64,000 bases of DNA from NCBI GenBank assembly GCA_046352935.1, contig JAXMGR010000001.1, positions 124,001 through 188,000 on the forward strand, in the 5' to 3' direction. The stretch's first letter is position 1; the number at the start of each line of letters is the position of its first letter. This document shows positions 34,841 through 42,973 of this stretch, piece after piece. The DNA comes from CAYWMY01 sp046352935. GTDB taxonomy: Bacteria; Pseudomonadota; Gammaproteobacteria; Steroidobacterales; Steroidobacteraceae. The notes beneath the pieces were generated by a model. It was not told where the DNA came from. It was given only the letters and a program-made list of their open reading frames with translations, and did no database searches. Made by a program: the position numbers and the translations under genes.

Positions 34841-35554
34841 ATGGACGTTCTCGGAGGCCTCGTCATTCCCCACCGCTTCCGCGGCCCGACGGGTTCGGGC
34901 AACGGCGGCTACGTCGCGGGCCGGCTGGCGAGCTTCGCGCGCGGCAACGTGCGTGTGCGGCTGCTGCGCGCGCCGCCGCTCGAGGTCCCGCTCGATGTCG
35001 TGCGTCTGCCCGACGACACGCTGCTGCTCAGGCAGGGTGAGGCCGTGATCGCCGATGCGCGTCCGTACGACCTGCAGATCGAAGTGCCGCGGCCGCCGGA
35101 CTATCTCGCAGCCATGGAGGCGTCACTCGGTTATGCGGGACTGAGGCATCATCCGTATCCCGAGTGCTTCGTCTGCGGGCCGGCGCGCGCGCGCGGCGAC
35201 GGACTGCGCCTGTTCGCGGGCCCCGTCACGGGCCGTGCGCTCGTCGCGGCACCCTGGACGCCCGATGATTCGCTCGCGGTCGACGGCAAGGTGGCGCCCG
35301 AACACATGTTCGCCGCGCTCGACTGTCCCGGTGCGTTCGCGCTGGGCACGCTGGTCCCGGGGACGGTGCTCGGCACGCTGTCCGCGCACGTCGACCGCCT
35401 CGCGCGCGCGGGCAAGCCGCATGTCGTGATCGGCTGGCGCATCGACCGCGACGGGCGCAAGTGCCGTGTCGGCACCGCGGTCTTCGACGAGGACGGCGGT
35501 CTCTGCGGACGCGCGGAAGGCATCTGGATCCTGCCGCGCGAGACGCCTGGCTGA
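34841..35554 (+). CDS. Hotdog-fold (thioesterase-like) protein of unknown substrate
   Basis: A 237-residue protein opening FRGPTGSGNGGYVAGRLA and containing HPYPECFVCGPAR and PEHMFAALDCPGAFAL. The GNGGYVAG and LDCPG elements resemble acyl-CoA thioesterase-like hotdog proteins. The ATG at 34841 (GGAG upstream) starts just before the conserved part; a coupled ATG at 34790 overlapping the channel stop would add 17 residues. Role unknown. The stop faces the MFS gene. Confidence 0.55.
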   Translation: MDVLGGLVIPHRFRGPTGSGNGGYVAGRLASFARGNVRVRLLRAPPLEVPLDVVRLPDDTLLLRQGEAVIADARPYDLQIEVPRPPDYLAAMEASLGYAGLRHHPYPECFVCGPARARGDGLRLFAGPVTGRALVAAPWTPDDSLAVDGKVAPEHMFAALDCPGAFALGTLVPGTVLGTLSAHVDRLARAGKPHVVIGWRIDRDGRKCRVGTAVFDEDGGLCGRAEGIWILPRETPG

Positions 35555-35565
35555 TTCGTCCCGCT

Positions 35566-36819
35566 TCACACCCAGTCGCGGTCGAGCCGCCGCGCGGTGA
35601 GCGCGAACAGCGCGGCGCCCAGCAGATAGAACACCGTGCCGGCGAGGATCGCATAGCGCAGCGACTCGGCGCCGTAGCGCGCGGAGAGTCCGTCCGAGAT
35701 CGCGCCGATCACGAGCGAGCCGAGCCCGATGCCGATCAGGTTGTCGACGAACAGGAAGAGCGCACTGCCGGTCGCGCGCATGCCGGGCTGCACGAGGTGC
35801 TGCACGGCGCAGAGCGTCGGCCCGACCCAGGCGGAGCTCAGCGCGATCGGGATCACCAGGACCAGCAGGCTCAGGAACTGCGACGTCGAGAGCACGCCCG
35901 CCACGTGGAACGGCGTCGACAGCAGCAGTGCTCCGGCCGGCACCAGCGCATAGGCCGCGCGATTGCGGGTGCCGAAGCGGTCGGCGAGCCAGCCGCCGAG
36001 CCAGATGCCGCTGGTGCTGCCCACGATCGTGATGCCGCCGACGTACAGGCTGGTCTCGACGAGCGTGAGTCCGTAGCTGCGCATGAAGAACGACGGCAGC
36101 CAGAACAGCAGGCCGTAGCCCATCATCGCGCTGAATCCACCCCCCAGCGCCAGACCCCAGAACGAACGCTTGGCGAAGAGCAGGCGGACCACGGTGCCGA
36201 GCGGCGGCGGCGCTGTCAGGGCGGCGGCCGAATCGAGGCCGCCGCGCGGCGCCTCGCGCACCGCAAGCCTGACGAAGGGCGCCAGCACGAGGCCCGCGAC
36301 GCCGACAGCCAGGAACGCCGTGCGCCAGTCGATGGCGCTCGCGATGGTGCCGCCGATCACGAGCCCGAGCGCGCTGCCGATGGGGATGCCGAAGGAGAAG
36401 ATGCCGAGTGCCCGCGCGCGCTCGGCGGGGCCGAAATAGTCGCTCAGCAGCGAGTAGGAAGGCGCGGTGCCGCCGGCTTCGCCGATGCCGACCCCGATGC
36501 GCGCGAGAAAGAGCTGCGGGAAGTTCTGCGCGAGGCCGCAGGCCGCCGTGAACGCGCTCCACAGCGCGAGTGCCGTCGTGATGATCCAGACACGGTTCGC
36601 GCGATCGGCGAGCCAGCCGAGCGGGATGCCGAGCGCCGTGTAGAACAGCGCGAATGCAGTGCCACCCAGTAGTCCGAGCTCGGTGTCCGCGAGCCCGAGC
36701 TCGGCCTTGATGGGCGGCACGAGGATGCCGAGCATGATGCGGTCGACGAAGTTGATCGTGTAGACGAGGACCAGCAGCGCCAGCACGAGGTAGCGGTAGC
36801 GACCGGCGGTGGCGGTCAC
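35566..36819 (-). CDS. MFS transporter (spinster/ACS-like)
   Basis: A 417-residue permease with 12 predicted membrane helices. Motif A-like sequence GWLADRANR follows helix 2 and GGWLADRFGTRNR occurs in the second half; RIGVGIGEAGGTAPSYSLLSDYF is typical of the spinster-like MFS group. Substrate unknown (organic anions or lipids in relatives). GTG start at 36819, 11 bp after the ubiB stop, so possibly co-transcribed with ubiEJB. A longer upstream frame is a ubiB shadow. Confidence 0.85.
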   Translation of the reverse strand: MTATAGRYRYLVLALLVLVYTINFVDRIMLGILVPPIKAELGLADTELGLLGGTAFALFYTALGIPLGWLADRANRVWIITTALALWSAFTAACGLAQNFPQLFLARIGVGIGEAGGTAPSYSLLSDYFGPAERARALGIFSFGIPIGSALGLVIGGTIASAIDWRTAFLAVGVAGLVLAPFVRLAVREAPRGGLDSAAALTAPPPLGTVVRLLFAKRSFWGLALGGGFSAMMGYGLLFWLPSFFMRSYGLTLVETSLYVGGITIVGSTSGIWLGGWLADRFGTRNRAAYALVPAGALLLSTPFHVAGVLSTSQFLSLLVLVIPIALSSAWVGPTLCAVQHLVQPGMRATGSALFLFVDNLIGIGLGSLVIGAISDGLSARYGAESLRYAILAGTVFYLLGAALFALTARRLDRDWV

Positions 36820-36830
36820 GACGGGGATGC

Positions 36831-38480
36831 TCAGGCGCTGCGGCGCAGGCCGGCCGCGAGTCCCGCGATGCCGCCCGCCACGAGCAGGCCGCCCGGCAGC
36901 GCGGGCTCGACCGCGAGCCCGAGCCAGAGCACGCCGGCGAGCAGCCCGGCGGACCCGGCGACGAGGCCGCGCAGCCGGGCCTGTCCGGCGCGCAGTTCCA
37001 TGCGCAGTTCCTGTACGGCACGCGATTCCGTGCGCACCTCGAAGTTGTCCTCGTAGGCCTGGCGGATCACGCGCTGTGCGAGCACGGGTGCCACCTTGAG
37101 CGCCTCGGCGAGATCGGGCCAGTGCTGCCGGAGGCTCGTGACCAGCGCCTTCGGGCCCACGCGCTCCTGCATCCACGCGCGCAGGATGGGCTTCGCGGTC
37201 TTCCAGAGGTCGAGCTCCGGGTAGAGCTGCCGGCCGAGGCCCTCGATGTTGAGCAGCGTCTTCTGCAGCAGGATCAGCTGCGGCTGCACCTTCATGTCGA
37301 AGCGGCGCGCGGTCTCGAACAGCCGCAGGAGTACCTGCCCGAAGGAGATCTCCTTCAACGGCTTGTTGAATATCGGCTCGCAGACCGTGCGCACGGCGCT
37401 CTCGAGCTCGTCGACGCGGGTCGTGGCCGGCACCCAGCCGCTCTCGACGTGCAGCACGGCGACGCGGCGGTAGTCGCGTTCGAAGAAGGCGAGGAAATTC
37501 GCCGCGAGGTAATGCTGGTCGCGCGGCGAGAGCGTGCCCACGATGCCGAAGTCGACGGCCTGGTACATCGGGTTCAGCGGGTCGCTGATGTCCACGAAGA
37601 TGTTGCCGGGGTGCATGTCGGCGTGGAAGAAGTTGTGGCGGAACACCTGCGTGAAGAAGATGTTCACGCCGTTCTCCGCGAGCTTCGGGATGTCCGTGCC
37701 CGCGGCCTTCATGCGCTCGACCTCGGACACGGCGAGCCCGTGGATGCGCTCCAGCACCATGACATCGCGCCGGCACAGGTCCCAGTGGACCTCGGGCACG
37801 TAGAGCAGCTTCGAGCCCGCGAAATTGCGGCCGAGCTGCGCGGCATTCGCCGCCTCGCGCATGAGGTCCAGCTCGTCGAGGATGGTCTTCTCGTACTCGG
37901 CCACGACCTCGCGCGGCCGCAGCCGTCGCGCCTCGGGCCAGTAGCGGTCGGCGAGTGCCGCGAGCGCGGCGAGCACCTCGAGGTCACGGCCGATCACGGC
38001 GGCCATGCCGGGCCTCAGCACCTTCACCACGACCTCGCGTCCGTCGCGCAGGCGCGCCGCGTGCACCTGCGCGATCGAAGCGGCCGCGAGCGGCTCGGTG
38101 CTGAACTCGGCGAACACCGCGCCGACGGGCTGGCCCAGCGCCGCCTCGATCTGCCGGCGCGCTGTGTCCGCGTCGAAAGGTGGCACGCGGTCCTGCAGCT
38201 TCGCGAGCTCGTCGGCGATGTCGGGCGGCAGCAGGTCGCGCCGCGTCGAGAGCGCCTGCCCGAACTTGATGAAGATGGGCCCCAGTTCCTCCAGCGCGAT
38301 CCGCAGTCGTTCGCCGCGCGAGCGGCCCGCACGGCGCGCGAACCAGGTCCACGGCGAGAGCATCTGCACCAGGCGCAGGGGCCGGTAGAGGTGCGTGGCA
38401 CGCACGAAATCGTCGAGGCCGTGCCGCACCAGCACGCGCTGGATGCCGAGCATGCGCCCGAGGATGCGTGCGCTCCTCAT
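36831..38480 (-). CDS. ubiB: Ubiquinone biosynthesis regulatory kinase-like protein UbiB
   Basis: A 549-residue atypical kinase/ATPase (ABC1/ADCK family) needed for aerobic ubiquinone synthesis. The invariant KxGQ motif is K72-FGQ-75 (IFIKFGQALSTRRDLLPPD). An Ala-rich nucleotide loop is AAASIAQVHAA, with ATP-site Lys in VVVKVLRPG, catalytic HADMHPGN and metal-binding VDFGIVG. Two C-terminal membrane helices (about 505-545) anchor it. The ATG overlaps the ubiJ stop. Confidence 0.96.
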   Translation of the reverse strand: MRSARILGRMLGIQRVLVRHGLDDFVRATHLYRPLRLVQMLSPWTWFARRAGRSRGERLRIALEELGPIFIKFGQALSTRRDLLPPDIADELAKLQDRVPPFDADTARRQIEAALGQPVGAVFAEFSTEPLAAASIAQVHAARLRDGREVVVKVLRPGMAAVIGRDLEVLAALAALADRYWPEARRLRPREVVAEYEKTILDELDLMREAANAAQLGRNFAGSKLLYVPEVHWDLCRRDVMVLERIHGLAVSEVERMKAAGTDIPKLAENGVNIFFTQVFRHNFFHADMHPGNIFVDISDPLNPMYQAVDFGIVGTLSPRDQHYLAANFLAFFERDYRRVAVLHVESGWVPATTRVDELESAVRTVCEPIFNKPLKEISFGQVLLRLFETARRFDMKVQPQLILLQKTLLNIEGLGRQLYPELDLWKTAKPILRAWMQERVGPKALVTSLRQHWPDLAEALKVAPVLAQRVIRQAYEDNFEVRTESRAVQELRMELRAGQARLRGLVAGSAGLLAGVLWLGLAVEPALPGGLLVAGGIAGLAAGLRRSA

Positions 38481-39085
38481 CGTGCGGGCCGCTGCCGTTC
38501 GACGAGCGCGATGCGCGCGGCGAGCCGCTCGGTCGCGTCGCGCAGCCGGTCGACTTCGGATGCGAACGCCGCGACTTCGTCGCGCGTGGGCACGTCGCGG
38601 CTCTCCTCGGTCAGGTACTCGGCGACGTCGGTGCCGAGCGTGCGGAACGCGCGTGCCGCGTAGTCCAGCGCGCCCTGCGCGCCGCGCGCGACGTGATGCG
38701 CGAGCGCATCGCCGAGGAAGCGCGACAGTTCCTCCTCGAGGTCCGGCCGCAGCTCGACGAGCAGGTCGCGGAAGGCCTGCGCGGTCTCGGCGTCGCCTTC
38801 GATGCGCAGCCCTTCGCCGCGCGGCCGGTCGTCACCGCCCCGCGTCACGAGCGCCAGCAGGCCGAGCGGCGTGCCGGTGATCGTGGCATCGCCGACGCCG
38901 CCGCGCGCGAGATGTACCCGACCGTCGCGCACGGAGCAGAGCAGCTCGATGGGCGTGGCCGCAACAACGAGCTTCAGCGCGCGACCCTCCAGCCGCGCCG
39001 CGAGTCGGCCCGCGCGCGGCGAGACCTGAAGGTTGCGGTTCAGCAGCGCCGCGAGCGGCAACAGCACGGGATCCGGGGCGTTCAC
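38477..39085 (-). CDS. ubiJ: Ubiquinone biosynthesis accessory factor UbiJ
   Basis: A 202-residue SCP2-domain protein. In E. coli UbiJ organises the soluble Ubi complex and binds the lipid intermediate. The N-terminal half (LNRNLQVSPRAGRLAARLEGRALKLVV) is the SCP2 fold; the C-terminal half ends in a helical, coiled-coil-prone stretch (EVAAFASEVDRLRDATERLAARIALVERQ). GTG start with a GTGA overlap with ubiE; the stop overlaps ubiB. Gene order ubiE-J-B is that of gammaproteobacteria. Confidence 0.93.
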   Translation of the reverse strand: MNAPDPVLLPLAALLNRNLQVSPRAGRLAARLEGRALKLVVAATPIELLCSVRDGRVHLARGGVGDATITGTPLGLLALVTRGGDDRPRGEGLRIEGDAETAQAFRDLLVELRPDLEEELSRFLGDALAHHVARGAQGALDYAARAFRTLGTDVAEYLTEESRDVPTRDEVAAFASEVDRLRDATERLAARIALVERQRPAR

Positions 39086-39846
39086 AGCCGGTAGCCGCGG
39101 TGCAGGGCCACGATCCCGCCCGTCAGGTTGTGGTACCGGCAGTTCTCGAGCCCCGCCGCGCGCATCATCGCGAGCAGCGTCTCCTGGTCCGGATGCTTGC
39201 GGATGGACTCGGCGAGATAGCGGTAGCTCGCCTCGTCCTTCGCGACCAGCCGCCCGAGCCGCGGCAGCACGGCGAAGGAATAGACGTCGTACAGCGGCTT
39301 GAGGCCGGGCCAGGCCGGCTGCGAGAACTCCAGCACCAGGAGCTGGCCGCCGGGCCGGAGCACGCGGCGCAGGTCGGCGAGTGCGGTGGGCTTGTCCGTG
39401 ACATTGCGCAGGCCGAAGCCGATGGTCACGCAGTCGAAGCTGGAATCCGGGAACGGCAGGCGCTCGGCGTTCGCGAGCGAGCACTGCACCGTGCCGACGA
39501 CGCCCGCATCGATCACGCGGTCGCGGCCGCGCCTCAGCATCTCGTAGTTGATGTCGGTCAGCAGCACGAGGCCTTCGGGTCCCACCTGGCGCGCCATGCC
39601 GAGCGCGAGGTCGCCCGTGCCGCCCGCGACGTCGAGCGCGCGCTGCCCGGGCCTGAGCCCCGTCTGCGAGAGCGCGAAATGCTTCCAGAGCCGGTGCAGC
39701 CCGCCCGACATCAGGTCGTTCATGAGGTCGTAACGGCCGGCGACCGAGTCGAACACGCCGCGCACGCGGCGCGCCTTGTCGGACCAGGGCACCTGCTCGT
39801 AGCCGAAGTCGATGCTGCGTGGATCTTTGCGTTCGGGTGCGGTCAT
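39082..39846 (-). CDS. ubiE: Demethylmenaquinone/2-methoxy-benzoquinol methyltransferase UbiE
   Basis: A 254-residue class I SAM methyltransferase doing the C-methylation of ubiquinone (and menaquinone) precursors. Signatures: FGYEQVPWSDKARRVRGVFDSVAGRYDLMND near the N-terminus, LDVAGGTGDLAL (SAM motif I), FDCVTIGFGLRNVTD and SYRYLAESIRKHPDQ. It is first in ubiEJB. Confidence 0.96.
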   Translation of the reverse strand: MTAPERKDPRSIDFGYEQVPWSDKARRVRGVFDSVAGRYDLMNDLMSGGLHRLWKHFALSQTGLRPGQRALDVAGGTGDLALGMARQVGPEGLVLLTDINYEMLRRGRDRVIDAGVVGTVQCSLANAERLPFPDSSFDCVTIGFGLRNVTDKPTALADLRRVLRPGGQLLVLEFSQPAWPGLKPLYDVYSFAVLPRLGRLVAKDEASYRYLAESIRKHPDQETLLAMMRAAGLENCRYHNLTGGIVALHRGYRL

Positions 39847-39869
39847 GGGCGCGCCTCGCGGGGGCGGCC

Positions 39870-39875
39870 ATTGTA
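39870..39875 (-). promoter_or_regulatory. Candidate -10 box for ubiEJB
   Basis: On the minus strand TACAAT (5 of 6) lies 23 nt before the ubiE ATG. GAGG near -11 could serve as ribosome site. Confidence 0.45.
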
Positions 39876-39979
39876 CGGGGGTGGCGGGCAGGCCGTGAAA
39901 TCGACGCGGTGCCCGCGGCGGATGGGGCGGCAGGCGCCCGGGCCGGAACGGTAGGCGCTGGGACGTGACGGCCGGCGCG

Positions 39980-40009
39980 TTGACTTGCCGCGGCGCACCG
40001 ACCTAGGCT
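39980..40009 (+). promoter_or_regulatory. Candidate promoter upstream of the RHS remnant
   Basis: TTGACT (39980-39985) and TAGGCT (40004-40009), 18 bp apart, about 110 bp before the RHS frame. The -10 is weak (3 of 6). The sequence between it and the first RHS homology (about 40220) resembles nothing recognised. Confidence 0.35.
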
Positions 40010-40116
40010 CGGCCGGGCAATGCGGGCGTCACGGCCCGATCCCAGGGAATCGATTCGAGGTGTGCAATGGAACTGCGCGTCACGGTGGATGAACTCGGAA
40101 CGGCCGGGGCGGGGAC

Positions 40117-41832
40117 GTGAAGGAACCGCTGGTTGTTCACGTCTATCGCGGCGAGGAGGCGCTCGGGCTGCTCGTGCCGCAGCGCGCGGCGGGTGTGCCG
40201 CGTCCGTCGCATCGTCGTAAACACTACGACGCCACGAAGAAGCATCAGGTCCGGTCCGTTGGCAGCCTGCTCTACACCTACGACGCCAACGGCAACATGC
40301 TCACGCGGGAGGCGCCCGCGAACACGATCACGTGGAGCAGCGCGAACCTTCCGCTCGTGATCACGAATGCGGGGACGACCAACACGTTCAGCTATGGACC
40401 GAACCACGACCGCTGGCGGCTCGTGTATGTCAATGGATCGACGACCGAGACGACGATCTACATCGGGGGTCTGCTTGAGAAATGGACTCGCGGCACGCTG
40501 ACGGAGTGGCGGCACACCATCTATGCGGGAGGTAACCCGGTGGCGCTGTACACCCGCCAGTCGGGCAGTGCCAGCTCGAACCTCACGCGCTACTTCCACC
40601 TCGATCCGCTGGGCAGCATCGAGACGGTGACGGACTCGACCAATGCGATCTATGTGCGTGAGCGGTTCACGAGCTACGGTCAGCGCGGCGATCCCAGCAC
40701 CTGGGGTCTGCCGCTCCCGTCCGGGGATGCGACGCTGATCGGCAACCTGTCACGTCGCGGCTACACGTTCCACGAGAGCCTGGGCGGCGCCACGCTCAAC
40801 CACATGAACGGCCGGGTGCAGGATCCCATTCTCGGGCGGTTCCTCAGCGCTGATCCATACGTTCCAGCGACCGGCTTCACCCAGGCGTTCAACCACTACA
40901 GCTACGTCAACAACAATCCGCTGAGCTACACGGATCCGAGCGGCTATCAGCCAGTCCTCGTATTCACTTGGGGCTGTACGGAGCCTCACCTGTGCACCAT
41001 CGGCGTCGGCGTCGGCGTGATTGTGGTCGCGGGCGAGGAAGTATTCGAAGGCCTCGGTGACGTCCTCAAAGGAATCGGCAACGTGTTCAAGAAGATCTTC
41101 GGAGGCTTGTTCGGTGGCGGTAAGCCGCCGCCGCCGAAAGGTTGCTTCGTGACCAATCCGGTCGCCTGCACGGGTGGTCCGGGGGCGACACGGACGCCGG
41201 GATTCAATCCGGTGCTGGGGATGGGTGGACCGAGCGCTACGTTGCCGGGCCAGGCAACGACGACAGCGCGCGGGTCCTCCAGGGTCTGTACATCATGGGA
41301 GACGTGTCGCGATTGGATCCTGCGCAACATCAACCGCCCAGACTTCTTCCCCCGTGGCGCACAGAACAAGACGGAGCTGGCCGTACGAACCGCTGCCTTT
41401 CTGCGGGTGGCCACTCAGGAGCTGGGCAAGGAGATTGGAATCTCCATCGTGATCGATCCGCGCACATCTCGTTATTACCTGGATCCGAGGACGCTGATCA
41501 TCGGCGACCCCAAACCCCTCGATTCGAACAAGCCATACACGATAGCCATTGCGGCGGGCTGGTTCGGAAGGACGTACGATCCCAGCACTTACGTAGGCGA
41601 CATCCACTCCCATCCGGATGATCTATTCGGAGTGCATAGCTATGACCAGGAAGAGGCCGATCGACGTCGATACCTTTTCAGCGGCAACGACGATTTTGAC
41701 GCCTACGTGGTCACGAAATCCGGCGTTGTATGTCGCTACAATCCGGGAAGTGGGCGAACGGACCAGGTTGCTGGACCCGTTTCGTCGCGGCCTCGCGGCA
41801 TCGGCGGGTTTGACGGAGGATGTGGACCATGA
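40117..41832 (+). CDS. RHS-core tip protein with C-terminal JAB/MPN-like toxin domain (N-terminally truncated)
   Basis: A 571-residue C-terminal piece of an RHS/YD-repeat polymorphic toxin. About 37 unrecognisable residues are followed by YD repeats (YTYDANGNMLTREA), then the RHS core with RYFHLDPLGSIETVTD, GRVQDPILGRFLSADPYVP and NHYSYVNNNPLSYTDPSGY (about 250-275), after which the variable tip begins. A Gly/Pro linker leads to the toxin domain (about 395-571) with GDIHSHPDD (His497 and His499) and FDAYVVTKSGVVCRY. HxHP plus a downstream Asp and an upstream Glu suggest a JAMM-type metalloprotease or DUF4329-like effector. Full RHS proteins exceed 1,000 residues, so this is a displaced tip or remnant. 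Its TGA overlaps the lipoprotein gene. Confidence 0.75.
   Translation: MKEPLVVHVYRGEEALGLLVPQRAAGVPRPSHRRKHYDATKKHQVRSVGSLLYTYDANGNMLTREAPANTITWSSANLPLVITNAGTTNTFSYGPNHDRWRLVYVNGSTTETTIYIGGLLEKWTRGTLTEWRHTIYAGGNPVALYTRQSGSASSNLTRYFHLDPLGSIETVTDSTNAIYVRERFTSYGQRGDPSTWGLPLPSGDATLIGNLSRRGYTFHESLGGATLNHMNGRVQDPILGRFLSADPYVPATGFTQAFNHYSYVNNNPLSYTDPSGYQPVLVFTWGCTEPHLCTIGVGVGVIVVAGEEVFEGLGDVLKGIGNVFKKIFGGLFGGGKPPPPKGCFVTNPVACTGGPGATRTPGFNPVLGMGGPSATLPGQATTTARGSSRVCTSWETCRDWILRNINRPDFFPRGAQNKTELAVRTAAFLRVATQELGKEIGISIVIDPRTSRYYLDPRTLIIGDPKPLDSNKPYTIAIAAGWFGRTYDPSTYVGDIHSHPDDLFGVHSYDQEEADRRRYLFSGNDDFDAYVVTKSGVVCRYNPGSGRTDQVAGPVSSRPRGIGGFDGGCGP
41305..41476 (+). repeat. Toxin-domain duplication, copy 1
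   Basis: This stretch in the RHS toxin domain matches 42431-42602 closely; the first 54 bases are identical and differences then rise, many at third positions. It records the duplication that made the orphan toxin gene. Confidence 0.85.
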
Positions 41833-42401
41833 ACGCGTGGTCGTCGCCGCTAGTTGCCGTGTTGGCAGCGTGTCTCCTTGCAGGATGCGGCGGCAAAGCG
41901 GACAGCGCGACCTCTGCGGTGCCCGTGCTAAAGGAGTCACGAGATGGTCGCTTCGACAGCGCGTGCGAACAACACATGTTGCCGCGGCCGGGAACCGATG
42001 TTGTCAAACTTACGCCGTTGTGCACGCCTCCCTTTATTCGAGTTATCGCGCGTCCTGAGGACTTTCATGGCCGTGTAATTGCCCTGAGGGGCGTGTTGGT
42101 AATGCAGGGAGGCGTGGCGCTCCTGTATCCCAACCTGAATGCCTTCCAGTTGCGCGACGACGTATCGGCTATTGAAGTGCGCGGAGACCTTGGTTCCCTA
42201 AAGCCTCCGACTCCAGTTGCACGGTCCGTCGTTGAGCACATTACCGCCATTGGTGAATTTGATGCTCTTTCGTCGATTGGACCGGGTACGCCGCCGTTTG
42301 TGGGGCAGCTGACGTTGCTACACAGCCCTCGCGTGGTTACGCCGCCTCCTGCAGGGTGTGTTCAGGCCCCCCCTCTGTGCGACTCGATGGATACTCGGTG
42401 A
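41829..42401 (+). CDS. Putative lipoprotein immunity protein 1
   Basis: A 190-residue lipoprotein: a signal peptide ends in the lipobox LLAGC (lipidated Cys20). The mature part contains SACEQHMLPRPG, PPFIRVIARPEDFHGRVIALRG and AIEVRGDL. No known family is recognised. It starts in an ATGA overlap with the toxin stop, the usual place for an immunity gene. Periplasmic lipoproteins are known immunity proteins for effectors acting in the envelope. A related gene at 42970 sits after the second toxin copy in the same arrangement. Immunity is inference. Confidence 0.6.
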   Translation: MNAWSSPLVAVLAACLLAGCGGKADSATSAVPVLKESRDGRFDSACEQHMLPRPGTDVVKLTPLCTPPFIRVIARPEDFHGRVIALRGVLVMQGGVALLYPNLNAFQLRDDVSAIEVRGDLGSLKPPTPVARSVVEHITAIGEFDALSSIGPGTPPFVGQLTLLHSPRVVTPPPAGCVQAPPLCDSMDTR

Positions 42402-42973
42402 AATGTCTCTTCGCACCGCTGCACGTGACCTGTCGCGATTGGATCCTGCGCAACATCAACCGCCCAGACTTCTTCCCCCGTGGCTCACGGAACAAGACGG
42501 AGCTGGCCGTACGCACCGCTGCCTTCCTGCGCGTAGCGACTCAGGAGCTGGGGAGAGAGATTGCTATCTCGATCGTGATTGACCCGCGCACGTCGCGATA
42601 TTCCCTTGATCCCCGGACGTTGACGATTGGACCGGCCGAGCCGGACGCGGAAGGAAGGATGAGCGTCGACCTCCTTGTTGGAGCTTACGGTGCTGGGAAA
42701 GTTCACGTACCCGGGACGTGGGCGGGTACCATCCATTCACATCCTGACAATCTGTTTGGTGTTCACGGTGGCGATCAGGATCTGGCTAGACGACACACGA
42801 GCACTGTCTGGGCAAAAGAAGGCGATTTCGACGCCTACGTCGTGACACGGGCGGGTGCGGTCTGCCGGTACACGCGGAGTAGCGGTAGTACGATACAGGT
42901 CGGTGGGCCAGCGGGCTCGCGCCCGACCGGAGACCCGTCCCGCCCCGGTGAACCCATTGGATGCGGTCCATGA
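42398..42973 (+). CDS. Orphan JAB/MPN-like toxin domain (second copy, without RHS core)
   Basis: A 191-residue protein made almost only of the toxin domain found at the RHS tip: CRDWILRNINRPDFFPRG, KTELAVRTAAFLRVATQELG, TIHSHPDNLFGVHG and FDAYVVTRAGAVCRY. The GTG at 42398 overlaps the stop of lipoprotein 1 (GTGA), matching the coupling seen elsewhere here. HxHP is kept, but the Ser after LFGVH is Gly. It may be a silent donor cassette for tip replacement, a free toxin, or a relic. The stop overlaps lipoprotein 2. Confidence 0.65.
   Translation: MKCLFAPLHVTCRDWILRNINRPDFFPRGSRNKTELAVRTAAFLRVATQELGREIAISIVIDPRTSRYSLDPRTLTIGPAEPDAEGRMSVDLLVGAYGAGKVHVPGTWAGTIHSHPDNLFGVHGGDQDLARRHTSTVWAKEGDFDAYVVTRAGAVCRYTRSSGSTIQVGGPAGSRPTGDPSRPGEPIGCGP
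42431..42602 (+). repeat. Toxin-domain duplication, copy 2
   Basis: Counterpart of 41305-41476; the first 54 bases are identical. The sharp left edge at 42431 shows where homology to the RHS tip begins in the orphan gene. Confidence 0.85.

Noticed and set aside
40020..40220. Short 66-codon plus frame before the RHS remnant
   Set aside because: Arg/Ala-rich with no ribosome site or similarity; it overlaps the RHS frame and looks like noise.
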